Origin: Sphaerisporangium rhizosphaerae
Lineage (GTDB): Bacteria > Actinomycetota > Actinomycetes > Streptosporangiales > Streptosporangiaceae
NCBI RefSeq assembly: GCF_042665155.1
Contig: NZ_JBHTCG010000016.1
Span: 1-64,000, forward strand
Direction: 5' to 3'
Length of the DNA: 64,000 bases
Below, in pieces: positions 34,643 to 43,589 of the stretch; within the stretch, counting starts at the first letter, position 1, and each line of letters opens with the position of its first letter. A model generated the notes under the pieces. That model was not told where the DNA came from, made no database searches, and saw nothing but the letters and a program-made list of their open reading frames with translations. The translations under genes were made by a program, and so were the position numbers.

Positions 34643-35338
34643 CTACCATGGCACCCTGCCGGCCGTGTTCGTGAAGGTGCCCGTGGGGGTTCCCGGGGGT
34701 GCGGTCGCCGCCGCGACGATGGCTCGCGCCCCCTCCTCCACCGTCTGCCGCCCGCGGTGACCGTTCAGGTCGGTGGCCGTGTAGCCGGGGTCCACGGCGT
34801 TGAACCGGATTCCGGGCAGGGCCTTGGCGTAGTGGATGGTGAGCATGTTCAGCGCCGCCTTCGACGACGCGTACGCCGGCGCCGGCACGTAGTCGGGCGC
34901 GAGCGAAGGGTCTTCGTTGATGGCGAGTGAGCCGAGCCCGCTGCTCACGTTGACGACGACCGGGTGCGACGCGGCTGCAAGCAGCGGCAGGAACGCGTTG
35001 GTCACCCGTACAGGTCCGAAGACGTTCGGCTCGTACACCGCCCGCAGCACATCCGCTGTCAGGTCCTGTGCCGTGGCGCGCGGCACGGAGACGCCCGCGT
35101 TGTTGACCAGGACGTCGACCCGGCCGGCCTGCTCACGTACGGTCGCGGCCGCGGCACGCACCGACGCCTCCTCGGTGACGTCGAGGAGCAGGGGGCGTGC
35201 GCCGAGGTCGGCGGCGGCCCGCTCGGTCCGCTCCGCGTCCCGGCCACTCACGTAGACGGTGTGTCCCAGTTCGATGAGCCGCCTGGCGGTTTCGCGGCCG
35301 AGGCCCTTGTTGGCGCCGGTGATCACTGTGATGGTCAT
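34643..35338 (-). CDS. Short-chain dehydrogenase/reductase 1
   Basis: 231 residues from ATG 35338 (MTITVITGANKGLG); the frame extends to 35458 but without a ribosome site. The nucleotide-binding TGANKGLG (7-14), DVTEEAS (NAD(P) specificity region), NNAG and the catalytic YASSK are all present. The substrate is unknown. It is divergent from an XRE-MmyB regulator 103 bases away that probably represses it. Confidence 0.88.
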   Translation of the reverse strand: MTITVITGANKGLGRETARRLIELGHTVYVSGRDAERTERAAADLGARPLLLDVTEEASVRAAAATVREQAGRVDVLVNNAGVSVPRATAQDLTADVLRAVYEPNVFGPVRVTNAFLPLLAAASHPVVVNVSSGLGSLAINEDPSLAPDYVPAPAYASSKAALNMLTIHYAKALPGIRFNAVDPGYTATDLNGHRGRQTVEEGARAIVAAATAPPGTPTGTFTNTAGRVPW

Positions 35339-35441
35339 GCGGCCACCATGGCCCGGTGACGCCGGGACAGACAGAGTACCCGTCGACGGGGGGACTGCCT
35401 GTACCAGGCTGTCTTTCGGATGATGGCGGACAATAGGCGGT

Positions 35442-36320
35442 ATGAGCAGCGCGCCCACCGGACCCGCGGACCGTACTGACCTGGGCGCGGCCCTGCGCCA
35501 CTGGAGGGACCGGCTGCCGCCCGGGGAGGTCGGGCTGCCGTCGGGCGGGGTGCGCCGCGCGCCGGGCCTGCGCCGCGAGGAACTCGCCCAGTTGGCCGGG
35601 TTGTCCGTCGACTACGTGGTCCGCCTCGAACGCGGCCGGGCCACGACCCCGTCGGCCCAGGTGCTCGCTGCCCTGTCCCGCGCACTGCGCCTGTCGGTGT
35701 CCGAACGCGATCACCTGTACCTGCTCGCCGGCCGGCGCCCGCCCGGCGCGGGACAGGTCTCGCAGCACATACCGCCCAGCGTGCAGCGGCTGTGCGACCA
35801 ACTGGCGCGCACCCCGCTCAGCGTCTACGACGCGTCCTGGACGCTCCTCACGTGGAACCCGCTGTGGGGCGCGCTGACCGGCGACCCGTCGACGCTGCGC
35901 GGCCGCGACCGCAACATCGTATGGCGCCATTTCGCCGGCTTCCCCTCACGCGTCGCCCACCTGCCCGGCGAACTGGTGCGGTTCGAGGCGGCGCTGGTGT
36001 CGGACCTGCGGTCCTCTCTTGCCGCCTACCCGGAGGACGAGCGGCTGCGCACGCTCGTGGACGACCTTCGGGAGCACAGCCGGCGCTTCGGCGAGCTGTG
36101 GGCCGCGCACGCGGTCGGCAGGTACGGCATCGGGGACACCAAGGTCGTGCACCACCCGGACGTGGGTGCGGTGACCGTGGACTGCGATGTCCTCACCGTG
36201 CCGGGGTCCGACCTGCGCATCGTCGTCTACTCCGCGCCGCCCGGCACCACGACCGCCGCCCAGTTGGAGCTGCTGAACGTGGTCGGGACCCAGCCGATGA
36301 CGAGCCGGCGCCCTGCCTGA
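35442..36320 (+). CDS. XRE-family regulator with MmyB-like ligand-binding domain, copy 1
   Basis: 292 residues from ATG 35442. The DNA-binding region reads APGLRREELAQLAGLSVDYV, VRLERGR; residues about 110-285 form the PAS-like MmyB domain (TWNPLWGALTGDP, DLREHSRRFGELWAAH, GAVTVDCDVLTVPG), which binds fatty-acyl or similar hydrophobic ligands in the family. Divergent from SDR 1. Confidence 0.88.
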   Translation: MSSAPTGPADRTDLGAALRHWRDRLPPGEVGLPSGGVRRAPGLRREELAQLAGLSVDYVVRLERGRATTPSAQVLAALSRALRLSVSERDHLYLLAGRRPPGAGQVSQHIPPSVQRLCDQLARTPLSVYDASWTLLTWNPLWGALTGDPSTLRGRDRNIVWRHFAGFPSRVAHLPGELVRFEAALVSDLRSSLAAYPEDERLRTLVDDLREHSRRFGELWAAHAVGRYGIGDTKVVHHPDVGAVTVDCDVLTVPGSDLRIVVYSAPPGTTTAAQLELLNVVGTQPMTSRRPA

Positions 36321-36375
36321 CACACGGCCGCGCGTCATCCCCAGGACCGTCTCCCACCTCGGCGGAGGCGGGGTG

Positions 36376-37209
36376 TCAGTGGTGCTGACCGGCGCGCAGG
36401 ACGCCGAGAAGCGCGAGGCGGTCGGCGGTGTCCGTGCCGGGGGCGGGAACGAAGAGCGCCAGGATCTGTGACCGGTCTTCTTCCAGGAGCGCTTGGCAGT
36501 CGAATTCGAGCAGACCCGTCTCGGGGTGCCGGATGCGTTTGCGCCGGCTGCGCAGGACGGCGACGTCGTGCGCGGACCACAGCGCGGCGAACTCCGCGCT
36601 GTCCCGCAGCAGCTTGTCGACCAGTGCCCGCGCTCGTGCGTCGCCTCGCCGCACCAGTGCCGAGCGCAGGTCCGCGGCCAGTGTCCGTGACTCCCGCGCC
36701 CTGTCCTCGGGCGGATAGGCGGCTCGGGCGTCGGGTGAGGTGAACCATCGGTACACGGCGCTGCGTTCCGGCCCGATGAGTCGAGTGTGGTCGCCGAAGA
36801 CGGCTGTGGCCAGTGCGTTCTGCGCCAGGGTCTCGCCGAGGTCGGTCATCACCTGCGCCGGCATGTCATGCAGGCGGTCCAGCAGGCCGAGGAGCACGGG
36901 GGAGACGTGATCGTCGGTCGAGAGCCGGTCGGGCGCGGTGTGCCCGGCGAGCCGGAACAGGTGGTCGCGCTCGTCCAGGGTCAGGCGCAGCGCGCGTGTC
37001 AGGCCGCGCAGTACCGGCGTCGATGGCTGCGGCGCGCGGGCCTGCTCCAGGCGGGTGTAGTAGTCGGTGGAGATCCCCGCGCGTGCGGCCACCTCCTCCC
37101 GCCGCAGGCCGGGCGTGCGGCGCCGCGTCGAGGACACGACCCCCACCTCGCCCGGGGTGAGCGCCTCGCGCCGCACCCGCAGGAAGTGGGAGAGCTGCCG
37201 GGAGTCCAT
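36376..37209 (-). CDS. XRE-family regulator with MmyB-like ligand-binding domain, copy 2
   Basis: 277 residues. ATG 37209 (MDSRQLSHFLRVRREAL) is chosen over the longer open frame. The helix-turn-helix is TPGLRREEVAARAGISTDYY, TRLEQAR; the C-terminal half is an MmyB domain (LLRDSAEFAALWSAHDVAVL, GLLEFDCQALLEEDRSQ). It is divergent from SDR 2 (157 bases) and convergent with copy 1, so the four genes form a mirror-image pair of regulator/SDR modules. Confidence 0.88.
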   Translation of the reverse strand: MDSRQLSHFLRVRREALTPGEVGVVSSTRRRTPGLRREEVAARAGISTDYYTRLEQARAPQPSTPVLRGLTRALRLTLDERDHLFRLAGHTAPDRLSTDDHVSPVLLGLLDRLHDMPAQVMTDLGETLAQNALATAVFGDHTRLIGPERSAVYRWFTSPDARAAYPPEDRARESRTLAADLRSALVRRGDARARALVDKLLRDSAEFAALWSAHDVAVLRSRRKRIRHPETGLLEFDCQALLEEDRSQILALFVPAPGTDTADRLALLGVLRAGQHH

Positions 37210-37366
37210 GGGCCCAGTGTCACCCAGGGAGACCTCGGTCAGCCAGGGACTGCCGCTCCCTGGGAGTGGCTCACTCTGCCTGCGTGGCCGCCCGCACTGG
37301 ACAGTGGTGGGTGAGGGGGCGGAAACACCGGCCGTTTCCCCGCGTACTGCGACAGAGGAGCACGTC

Positions 37367-38248
37367 ATGACCGATCACCACCCGAGAACCTGGTTCTTGA
37401 CCGGGGCGTCGCGTGGGCTGGGCGCCCAGTGGGCGCGGGCCGTGCTGGAGCGCGGCGACCGGCTCGCGGCGACGGCCCGGGACGCCGCGTCGCTGAAGCC
37501 GCTCGTCGACGCCCACGGCGACCAGGTGTTGCCGCTGGGGTTCGATGTCGCGGACGCGACGGCCGTGCGCCAAGCCGTGGCGGCGGCCGAGGCGCACTTC
37601 GGTGGCATCGACGTGCTGGTGAACAACGCCGGGCACATGCTCGTCGGGGCTGTGGAGGAGGTCACGGACGCACAGGCCCGTGCCCAGATGGACACGAACT
37701 TCTTCGGTGCGCTGTGGACCACCCGTGCCGTCCTGCCGGGTATGCGCGCACGCGGTGGGGGCCGTATTCTCCAGGTTTCCTCGCTCGGCGGTGTCATCGC
37801 CTACCCGGCGCTCGGTCTCTACCACGCCTCGAAGTGGGCGCTGGAGGCCGTCAGCCAGTCGCTCGCGGCGGAGGTCGCCGCGTACGGCATTCACGTGACG
37901 CTCATCGAGCCGATCGTCTTTCACACGGGCCTGATGGCCTCCTCCCCCCAGGCCCGACAGGACGAGGCCTTTGCCCACGCCCGTCAGGCGCTCTTCGCCG
38001 GCGCGGCGCACATCGTCCCCGGTGATGTCGCGGCCTCGGGCCGGGCCGTGCTGGAACTCGCCGACGCCGCCGAGCCGCCCCTGCGGGTTCTGTTCGGCGT
38101 CGGAGGCCTGGACGAGGTGCGCGAGGAGTACGCACGCCGCCTCGACGGCTGGCAGAAGTGGGAGAGCCTGTCGCGTGCCGCCCACGGTTCCGCGGCGGAC
38201 GCGGCGCGGCGGCACACCCTCGAGCCCTTCTCCGAAAGGTCGTCATGA
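37367..38248 (+). CDS. Short-chain dehydrogenase/reductase 2
   Basis: 293 residues from ATG 37367 with AGAGGAG. TGASRGLG (12-19), FDVAD, NNAGHM and the catalytic YHASK are clear. The longer C-terminal extension (KWESLSRAAHG) and IEP-VFHTGL motif place it with SDRs of the oxidoreductase/17-beta-HSD-like group. Its stop overlaps the start of a broken LLM oxidoreductase gene (ATGA). Confidence 0.88.
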   Translation: MTDHHPRTWFLTGASRGLGAQWARAVLERGDRLAATARDAASLKPLVDAHGDQVLPLGFDVADATAVRQAVAAAEAHFGGIDVLVNNAGHMLVGAVEEVTDAQARAQMDTNFFGALWTTRAVLPGMRARGGGRILQVSSLGGVIAYPALGLYHASKWALEAVSQSLAAEVAAYGIHVTLIEPIVFHTGLMASSPQARQDEAFAHARQALFAGAAHIVPGDVAASGRAVLELADAAEPPLRVLFGVGGLDEVREEYARRLDGWQKWESLSRAAHGSAADAARRHTLEPFSERSS

Positions 38249-38465
38249 GCCCTCCGTCGTTCCGCTTCGGCGCCGCTCTCCTCAGTTCCGGATCCTCCCG
38301 TTCGGAGTGGATCATCCGGGTGCGAGAGGTCAAGGATCTGGGGTAGGACGTCCTGCAGGGGGCGCCGGTTACGTGCCGGCGGAGTTCGAGGCGGCGGGCC
38401 GGCCGTTCGGCACGCCGGCCTCGCGGCCGCGCAGGCTCGAAGAGGGGGTCACCGAGCTGCGATGA
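38245..38465 (+). pseudogene. LLM-class F420-dependent oxidoreductase, broken by a stop and deletion
   Basis: ATG 38245 (overlapping the SDR stop) begins FRFGAALLSSGSSRSEWI and ends at TAG 38344-38346 in LG*DVLQ, where the family has LGYDVLQ: one base change turns Tyr into a stop. A few codons later the other frame reads GYVPAEFEAAGRPFGTP, then RLEEGVTELR, which corresponds to a region about 80-110 residues further on in these proteins. A nonsense mutation and an internal deletion have therefore destroyed the gene. Confidence 0.75.
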
Positions 38466-38540
38466 CCTACGGCCGCACCGCCTTGCTCCGGCCGAGCACC
38501 CCGCCGGCCCTCACAGCCGCGACGCCGTCACGTGGGGCGC

Positions 38541-39098
38541 TCACTCGCGTGCCTTCCGCATGATGAGCGGGGTCATGGCGCGCTCGGGGAGGTAGGCCAC
38601 CTCGCGCCATCCCCTTTTCCGGCCGAGGCCGAGGGCCGCGGCGGCGGCCGGATGGGTGGCCAGCCAGCGTGGTCCGCCGCACGCGACCGCCAGCAGGGAG
38701 TCGTGCAGACGGGTGCCGATGCCCTGTCCTCGCGTCTCGGGCAGTACGGCGAGCTCCTTGAGGGTGAAGTCGTCCGCGCTCGGATGCCCCGCCAGGGCCG
38801 CGAGGCGGGAGGCCAGGTGCCCGTAGGCGAAGCCGCACACCTGTTCGCCGTCCAGGGCGAGGGCGAGGACGAAGCCCGGTTGGTGCAGGTCGACCAGCAT
38901 GCGGACCGCCACGCTGCGGGCGAAGCTGCGTGGTTCACACCAAGGTGGTCCGGTGAACACCCGGCCGCCCACTTCGGCCACCATCGACTGGTACGTCGCG
39001 GCTTGCGACCCGCTCACCAGGCGGATGTGCGGAGGCGCGGCGCCCGACCGCCCGGCTGGATAGCGCTGCAAGGAAGCTTCATCGGGCGCCGCGGTCAC
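38541..39098 (-). CDS. GNAT-family N-acetyltransferase
   Basis: 185 residues. I choose GTG 39098, which has GAGGAAG upstream; the frame also opens at TTG 39131. The acetyl-CoA-binding motif is RGQGIGTRLHDSLL, preceded by the beta-strand FTLKELAVLPE, as in GNATs. Substrate unknown. It is divergent from the Nik/Opp-like binding protein 72 bases away and may be co-regulated. Confidence 0.85.
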   Translation of the reverse strand: MTAAPDEASLQRYPAGRSGAAPPHIRLVSGSQAATYQSMVAEVGGRVFTGPPWCEPRSFARSVAVRMLVDLHQPGFVLALALDGEQVCGFAYGHLASRLAALAGHPSADDFTLKELAVLPETRGQGIGTRLHDSLLAVACGGPRWLATHPAAAAALGLGRKRGWREVAYLPERAMTPLIMRKARE

Positions 39099-39144
39099 AC
39101 ATGCAGTCTTCCTCGCCGACCCAATTGCCAAACTATTGCAACAG

Positions 39145-39155
39145 CGAATTATTCG
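39145..39155. promoter_or_regulatory. Palindrome CGAATTATTCG upstream of the ABC operon
   Basis: A perfect 11-bp palindrome in an AT-rich patch 16-26 bases before the binding-protein ATG and between two divergent genes. It could be an operator overlapping a promoter (TTGCAA lies at 39137). Seen once. Confidence 0.4.
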
Positions 39156-39170
39156 TTCTACGTTCGCCCC

Positions 39171-40760
39171 ATGCAGCTCACCCGGCTCGGCCTCGTGGCG
39201 CTCGCCTTACTTCTCGTGACGCTCGGCTGCTCCGCCGGTGGAGGATCGCCCGCTTCCACAACGGGAGAGAGCGGCGCCCGGGGCACGTTCGTCCTCGGCC
39301 TGGGCTCGGAGCCCGACACGCTGAACCCCGTACTCGGATACGCGCCCGACGGCGGGTCGCTGATGTTCGACGGGCTGGTCACCCGGAACGCGGACCTGTC
39401 GTTGAAGCCGGCGCTGGCCGAGCGTCTGCCCAAGGCGACGGGCACGTCCGTCACCTTCACCCTGCGCCAGGGAGTGAAGTTCCACGACGGGACGCCTCTG
39501 ACCAGCGCGGACGTCGCCTACACCTATCAGGCCGTGCTCGACGCGAACAACAACTCGACGATACGCGGGGACTACACCGCCATCGCGTCGGTCGAGGCCA
39601 AGGACCCGGCCACGGTGGTGTTCCACCTGAAGTACCCCTACGCGCCCTTCCTGCAGCGCGCGACCTTGGGCATCGTGCCGCGGCGGACGCTCGAGGGGCG
39701 GAACCTGGAGAAGGCGCCGTTCAACACCAGGCCCGTCGGCACGGGGCCGTACCGGTTCGTCTCCTGGACGCCGGGGGACAAGGTGGTGCTGGAGGCCAAC
39801 CCGTCCTACTGGGGCGGCGTCCCGGCGATCAAGCGGCTGGTGATGGCGTACGCCGTCGACGACAACGTGCGCGCGACCCGCATGGCCGCGGGCGAGTTCG
39901 ACGCCACCGAGTTGCCGCCCAAGGCCGCCTCACGCTTCGACGGCCAACCCGGCATGACCGTCCACCGTGTGCCGAGCGCCGACTACCGCGGCGTGATGTT
40001 CCCCCTGGACGCGCCCGTGACCGGTGACAAGGTGATCCGGCAGGCGTTGAGCCTCGGCGCCGACCGCGAGGCGATGGTGAACACGATCCTGGCCGGGGCC
40101 GGACGACCCGCGTTCGGGCCCGTCGCCCCTGACACCACCTGGCACAACCCCGCCGTCGACGGTTCGCCGGCACCCGACTCGGCTCGGGCCGTGCGCCTGC
40201 TGGAGGAGGCCGGCTGGAAGAGCGGGCCTGACGGGATCCGCCACAAGGGCGGCACGCCCGCGAGCTTCATGCTGATGTACCCGGCGGGGGACTCGCTGCG
40301 CAAGGAACTCGCCCTCGCGTTCACCTCCGACGCCAAGAAGCTCGGCATCGACATCCGGCTGGCCGGCCTGGACTGGGACGCCATCCACACCCGGATGGAC
40401 AGAGACGCCCTGATCATGGGATGGGGGACTCCGTTCGACCCCGACTACACCAACTTCGAGCTGTTCCACTCGAGCTTCTCCGGCCAGGGGTACTTCAACC
40501 CCGGCCACTACAAGGTGCCGCAGGTCGACGCACTGCTGGAGAAGGGGCGCGAGGAGTCCGACCCGGCCGTGCGCAAACAGGCCTACGACGCCTTCCAGCG
40601 ACGCGTCCATGACGACGCCGTGTGGGCCTACCTGGTGTACCTCAAGCACGTGTACGTGATCAGGGGGAAGTGGACCGGCGTCACGCCGGGCGTCGAGGCG
40701 CACGACCACGCCACCGGAGGGTTGTTCCGCAACCTGGCCGAATGGAAGCCCGGCTCGTGA
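39171..40760 (+). CDS. Family-5 (Dpp/Opp/Nik-like) ABC transporter substrate-binding lipoprotein
   Basis: 529 residues from ATG 39171. Lipobox VTLGC (Cys20). The SBP family-5 signature is seen in LGSEPDTLNPVLG, FTLRQGVKFHDGTPLTSADV and GTGPYRFVSW. The ligand is a peptide, nickel or metal-chelate type; nothing in the sequence decides. It heads an operon of two permeases and two ATPases with 1-4 base overlaps. The neighbouring PepSY and His-rich membrane genes make a metal complex a reasonable hypothesis. Confidence 0.87.
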   Translation: MQLTRLGLVALALLLVTLGCSAGGGSPASTTGESGARGTFVLGLGSEPDTLNPVLGYAPDGGSLMFDGLVTRNADLSLKPALAERLPKATGTSVTFTLRQGVKFHDGTPLTSADVAYTYQAVLDANNNSTIRGDYTAIASVEAKDPATVVFHLKYPYAPFLQRATLGIVPRRTLEGRNLEKAPFNTRPVGTGPYRFVSWTPGDKVVLEANPSYWGGVPAIKRLVMAYAVDDNVRATRMAAGEFDATELPPKAASRFDGQPGMTVHRVPSADYRGVMFPLDAPVTGDKVIRQALSLGADREAMVNTILAGAGRPAFGPVAPDTTWHNPAVDGSPAPDSARAVRLLEEAGWKSGPDGIRHKGGTPASFMLMYPAGDSLRKELALAFTSDAKKLGIDIRLAGLDWDAIHTRMDRDALIMGWGTPFDPDYTNFELFHSSFSGQGYFNPGHYKVPQVDALLEKGREESDPAVRKQAYDAFQRRVHDDAVWAYLVYLKHVYVIRGKWTGVTPGVEAHDHATGGLFRNLAEWKPGS

Positions 40761-41740
40761 CGCGCGCCCTGGCCAGGATGGCGGCCTGGCGCCTGGCGTT
40801 CACCGCCCCGCTGCTCCTGGTGGTCACCTTGGGCATGTTCGCCCTGGCCAAGGCCTCCCCGTTCGACCCGGTACGCCAGTACCTCGGGGACCGCGCGCTG
40901 ACCACCAGCCCGGAGATCGCACATCGGATCCGTCAGGCGTGGGGGCTCGACCGCCCGGTCACCGAGCAGTACCTGACCTGGCTCGGCGACCTGCTGCGCG
41001 GCGACCTCGGCGAGTCACGCAGCATGCATAGGCCGGTCGCCGAGGTGATCGGCGAACGGTTCGGCTGGACGCTGCTCGCGGTGGGCTGCGCCCTGGTGCT
41101 CATGCTCGCCGGCAGTCTGGTCGTGGGGGCCGTGGCCGCCTGGCGGCGTGACTCCTGGACCGACCGGCTGGTCACCGGCACCGCCTACGCCAACGAGGCG
41201 GCCCCGGTGTTCTGGACCGCGCTCATCGTGATCTGGGTGTTCGCGGTGAAGCTGCACTGGCTGCCCGCGGGAGGGCTGACCGACGCGGCGGCCGGGACGG
41301 TGGAGCCCGGGGACGTGCTGCGCCACATGATCCTGCCCGTCGCCGTCCTGGCGTTCTCGCAGTCGTCCTGGTTGCTGCTGTTCGTCCGCGAGTCGCTCAT
41401 CGCGTCCCTGCGGGAGGACTACGTCATCGGCGCCCGCGCCCGTGGCCTGCGCGAGCGGACGGTGATCGTCCGGCATGCCCTGCGATCGGCGCTGCTGCCG
41501 TTCATCACGCTGCTGGGCGCGCGGATCCCCGAACTGGTCACCGGGGCGATCCTGGTCGAGACGGTGTTCTCCTGGCCCGGCGTCGCCTCGGCGTCCGTCC
41601 AGGCGGCCCTCGCGGCCGACTTCCCGCTGCTGGCGGCGCTCACGCTGCTGGCCACGCTCGCCGTGGTCGCCGGCAACCTGCTGGCCGACACCGCCTACGT
41701 CATCGCCGATCCGCGGGTGCGCGTTCTGGGGGTGAGCTGA
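40757..41740 (+). CDS. ABC transporter permease (NikB/OppB-like)
   Basis: 327 residues from GTG 40757, overlapping the upstream TGA. Six transmembrane segments; a large periplasmic loop after TM1 (RIRQAWGLDRPVTEQYLTWL) and the EAA-type loop VIGARARGLRERTVIVRHAL are diagnostic of the OppB class. Confidence 0.88.
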   Translation: MTRALARMAAWRLAFTAPLLLVVTLGMFALAKASPFDPVRQYLGDRALTTSPEIAHRIRQAWGLDRPVTEQYLTWLGDLLRGDLGESRSMHRPVAEVIGERFGWTLLAVGCALVLMLAGSLVVGAVAAWRRDSWTDRLVTGTAYANEAAPVFWTALIVIWVFAVKLHWLPAGGLTDAAAGTVEPGDVLRHMILPVAVLAFSQSSWLLLFVRESLIASLREDYVIGARARGLRERTVIVRHALRSALLPFITLLGARIPELVTGAILVETVFSWPGVASASVQAALAADFPLLAALTLLATLAVVAGNLLADTAYVIADPRVRVLGVS

Positions 41741-42624
41741 TGCTCACCCGGCCGAAGGCGACCGGCGCCCGGCCCCGGCCGGGCGGGCTCCGCCGGGGAC
41801 GCGCCCGGCGCCGTTCCCACCGGCTCGCCCTCGCCGTCCTCGCGCTGCTCGGCCTTGCCGTGCTGATCGTCCCGGTCGTCGTCCGGCTGGACGAGCAACT
41901 GGTGGACCTGCGGCTGGCCTCGTCGCCTCCCTCGCTCGCCCACCCCTTCGGCACCGACGAGGTGGGACGCGACGTGCTGCTGCGCGCCGTCTACGGACTG
42001 CGGGTGTCCCTGCTCGTCGGCCTGGTGGCGGCGCTGGTGTCCGTCACGATCGGCACGCTGGCCGGGCTGGCCGCGGGGACGCTCGGCGGGGTGGCCGACC
42101 GGGTGCTCATGCGAGTCGTGGACGGCTTCAACTCCGTGCCGCACCTGCTGTTCGGCATCTTCATCGTGGCGCTGTTCTCACCCAGCGCCACGGCCGTGGT
42201 GGTCTCGGTGGCGCTCACCCACTGGATGACCGCCGCCCGCATCGTCCGCTCGGAGGTGCTGACCCTGCGCGCCCGCCCGTTCGTGGACGCGGCCGTATCC
42301 GGCGGATCGAGCAGGATACGGATCGTCCGCCGGCACCTGCTGCCGCATCTGATGCCGCACATCGCGCTGGCCGCCGTCTTGATGGTCCCGCACGCGATCT
42401 GGCACGAGACCGCCCTCAGCTTCCTCGGCCTCGGGCTGCCCGCCCATCTCGCCTCGCTCGGCAACATGATCAACGACGGGGCGCGGTCACTGCTCGCCGG
42501 CAACTGGTGGGCCTCCCTGTTTCCCGGCCTGTTCATCCTGCTTCCCACGCTGGCGATCTCCACGCTCGCCCAGTACTGGCGCGATCGCGCCAACCCCCGC
42601 CGGCGATCGGAGCTCAACCTGTGA
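41740..42624 (+). CDS. ABC transporter permease (NikC/OppC-like)
   Basis: 294 residues from ATG 41740, sharing one base with the upstream stop. N-terminal basic tail, TM1, then HPFGTDEVGRDVLLRAVYGL, the conserved OppC segment, and the loop VDAAVSGGSSRIRIVRRHLL. Partner of the preceding permease. Confidence 0.88.
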   Translation: MLTRPKATGARPRPGGLRRGRARRRSHRLALAVLALLGLAVLIVPVVVRLDEQLVDLRLASSPPSLAHPFGTDEVGRDVLLRAVYGLRVSLLVGLVAALVSVTIGTLAGLAAGTLGGVADRVLMRVVDGFNSVPHLLFGIFIVALFSPSATAVVVSVALTHWMTAARIVRSEVLTLRARPFVDAAVSGGSSRIRIVRRHLLPHLMPHIALAAVLMVPHAIWHETALSFLGLGLPAHLASLGNMINDGARSLLAGNWWASLFPGLFILLPTLAISTLAQYWRDRANPRRRSELNL

Positions 42625-43589
42625 CCACCGCATCCCCGGCGCCCGCGGGATCCCGGCTGCGCGTCGAAGGCATGTCGGTCCGCTTCCACCTCCCGGACGC
42701 CACCGTGCACGCCGTCACCGACGCGCACTTCGAGGTGACGCAAGGCGCGTGCCTGACCCTGGTCGGCGAGTCCGGCTGCGGCAAGTCGGTGATGGCACAC
42801 GCCCTGATGGGACTGCTCCCCGGCAACGCCACGGTCACCGGGTCCGCGCGCCTGGAGACCGGCGCCGCGTCCCCGGTCGAGCTGATCGGCGCCCCGGAAA
42901 GGTTGCTGGCCCGCACCGTGCGCGGGCGTCGCATCGGCCTCATCCCGCAGAGCCCGGCCGCGCACCTCACCCCCGTCCGCACCGCGCGCTCCCAGATCAC
43001 CGAGGCCCTGCGCGAACTGGGAAGCTCCGAGACGGCGGATGACCTGGCCGCGCGCGCGGGACTGCGCCCGGCCGACCTGGACCTGTATCCGCACCAGCTT
43101 TCCGGAGGGATGGCCCAGCGCGTGGTCAACGCGATCGCCCTCGCCGGAGACCCCTGGCTCGTCATCGCCGACGAACCGACCAGCGGACTGGACCGCCCGC
43201 TGGTCGAGGTCACCATGGCCGAGCTGCGGCGCCTGGCCGACGAGGGCCGCGCCGTCCTGCTCATCACCCACGACCTGCGCGCCGCCGAGCAGGTGGCCGA
43301 CCACGTCGCCGTCATGTACGCCGGACGCGTCGTGTCGCTGGCCCCGGCGAAGGAGTTCTTCGCCGCCCCGCGCCACCCGTACGCCGTGGGCCTGCTCGAC
43401 GCGCTGCCGTCCCGGCGTTTCACCGCCATCCCCGGCCAGCCTCCCGAACTCACCAACCTGCCGCGAGGGTGCGCCTTCCGGCCCCGCTGCACCCGAGCCG
43501 GCGCAGCGTGCGAACTGGTGCCGGAGATGTCCGCGGGGCACAGCCGGGTCGCCTGCCACCATCCCGTGGAGAGCCATGCTGCGCGCTGA
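42621..43589 (+). CDS. ABC transporter ATPase (NikD/OppD-like)
   Basis: 322 residues from GTG 42621 (GTGA overlap). Walker A GESGCGKS, signature LSGGMAQR, Walker B VIADEPTSGLD, and the C-terminal oligopeptide/dipeptide module with the cysteine-rich FRPRCTRAGAACE that can bind an iron-sulphur cluster in this family. Confidence 0.9.
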   Translation: MTTASPAPAGSRLRVEGMSVRFHLPDATVHAVTDAHFEVTQGACLTLVGESGCGKSVMAHALMGLLPGNATVTGSARLETGAASPVELIGAPERLLARTVRGRRIGLIPQSPAAHLTPVRTARSQITEALRELGSSETADDLAARAGLRPADLDLYPHQLSGGMAQRVVNAIALAGDPWLVIADEPTSGLDRPLVEVTMAELRRLADEGRAVLLITHDLRAAEQVADHVAVMYAGRVVSLAPAKEFFAAPRHPYAVGLLDALPSRRFTAIPGQPPELTNLPRGCAFRPRCTRAGAACELVPEMSAGHSRVACHHPVESHAAR

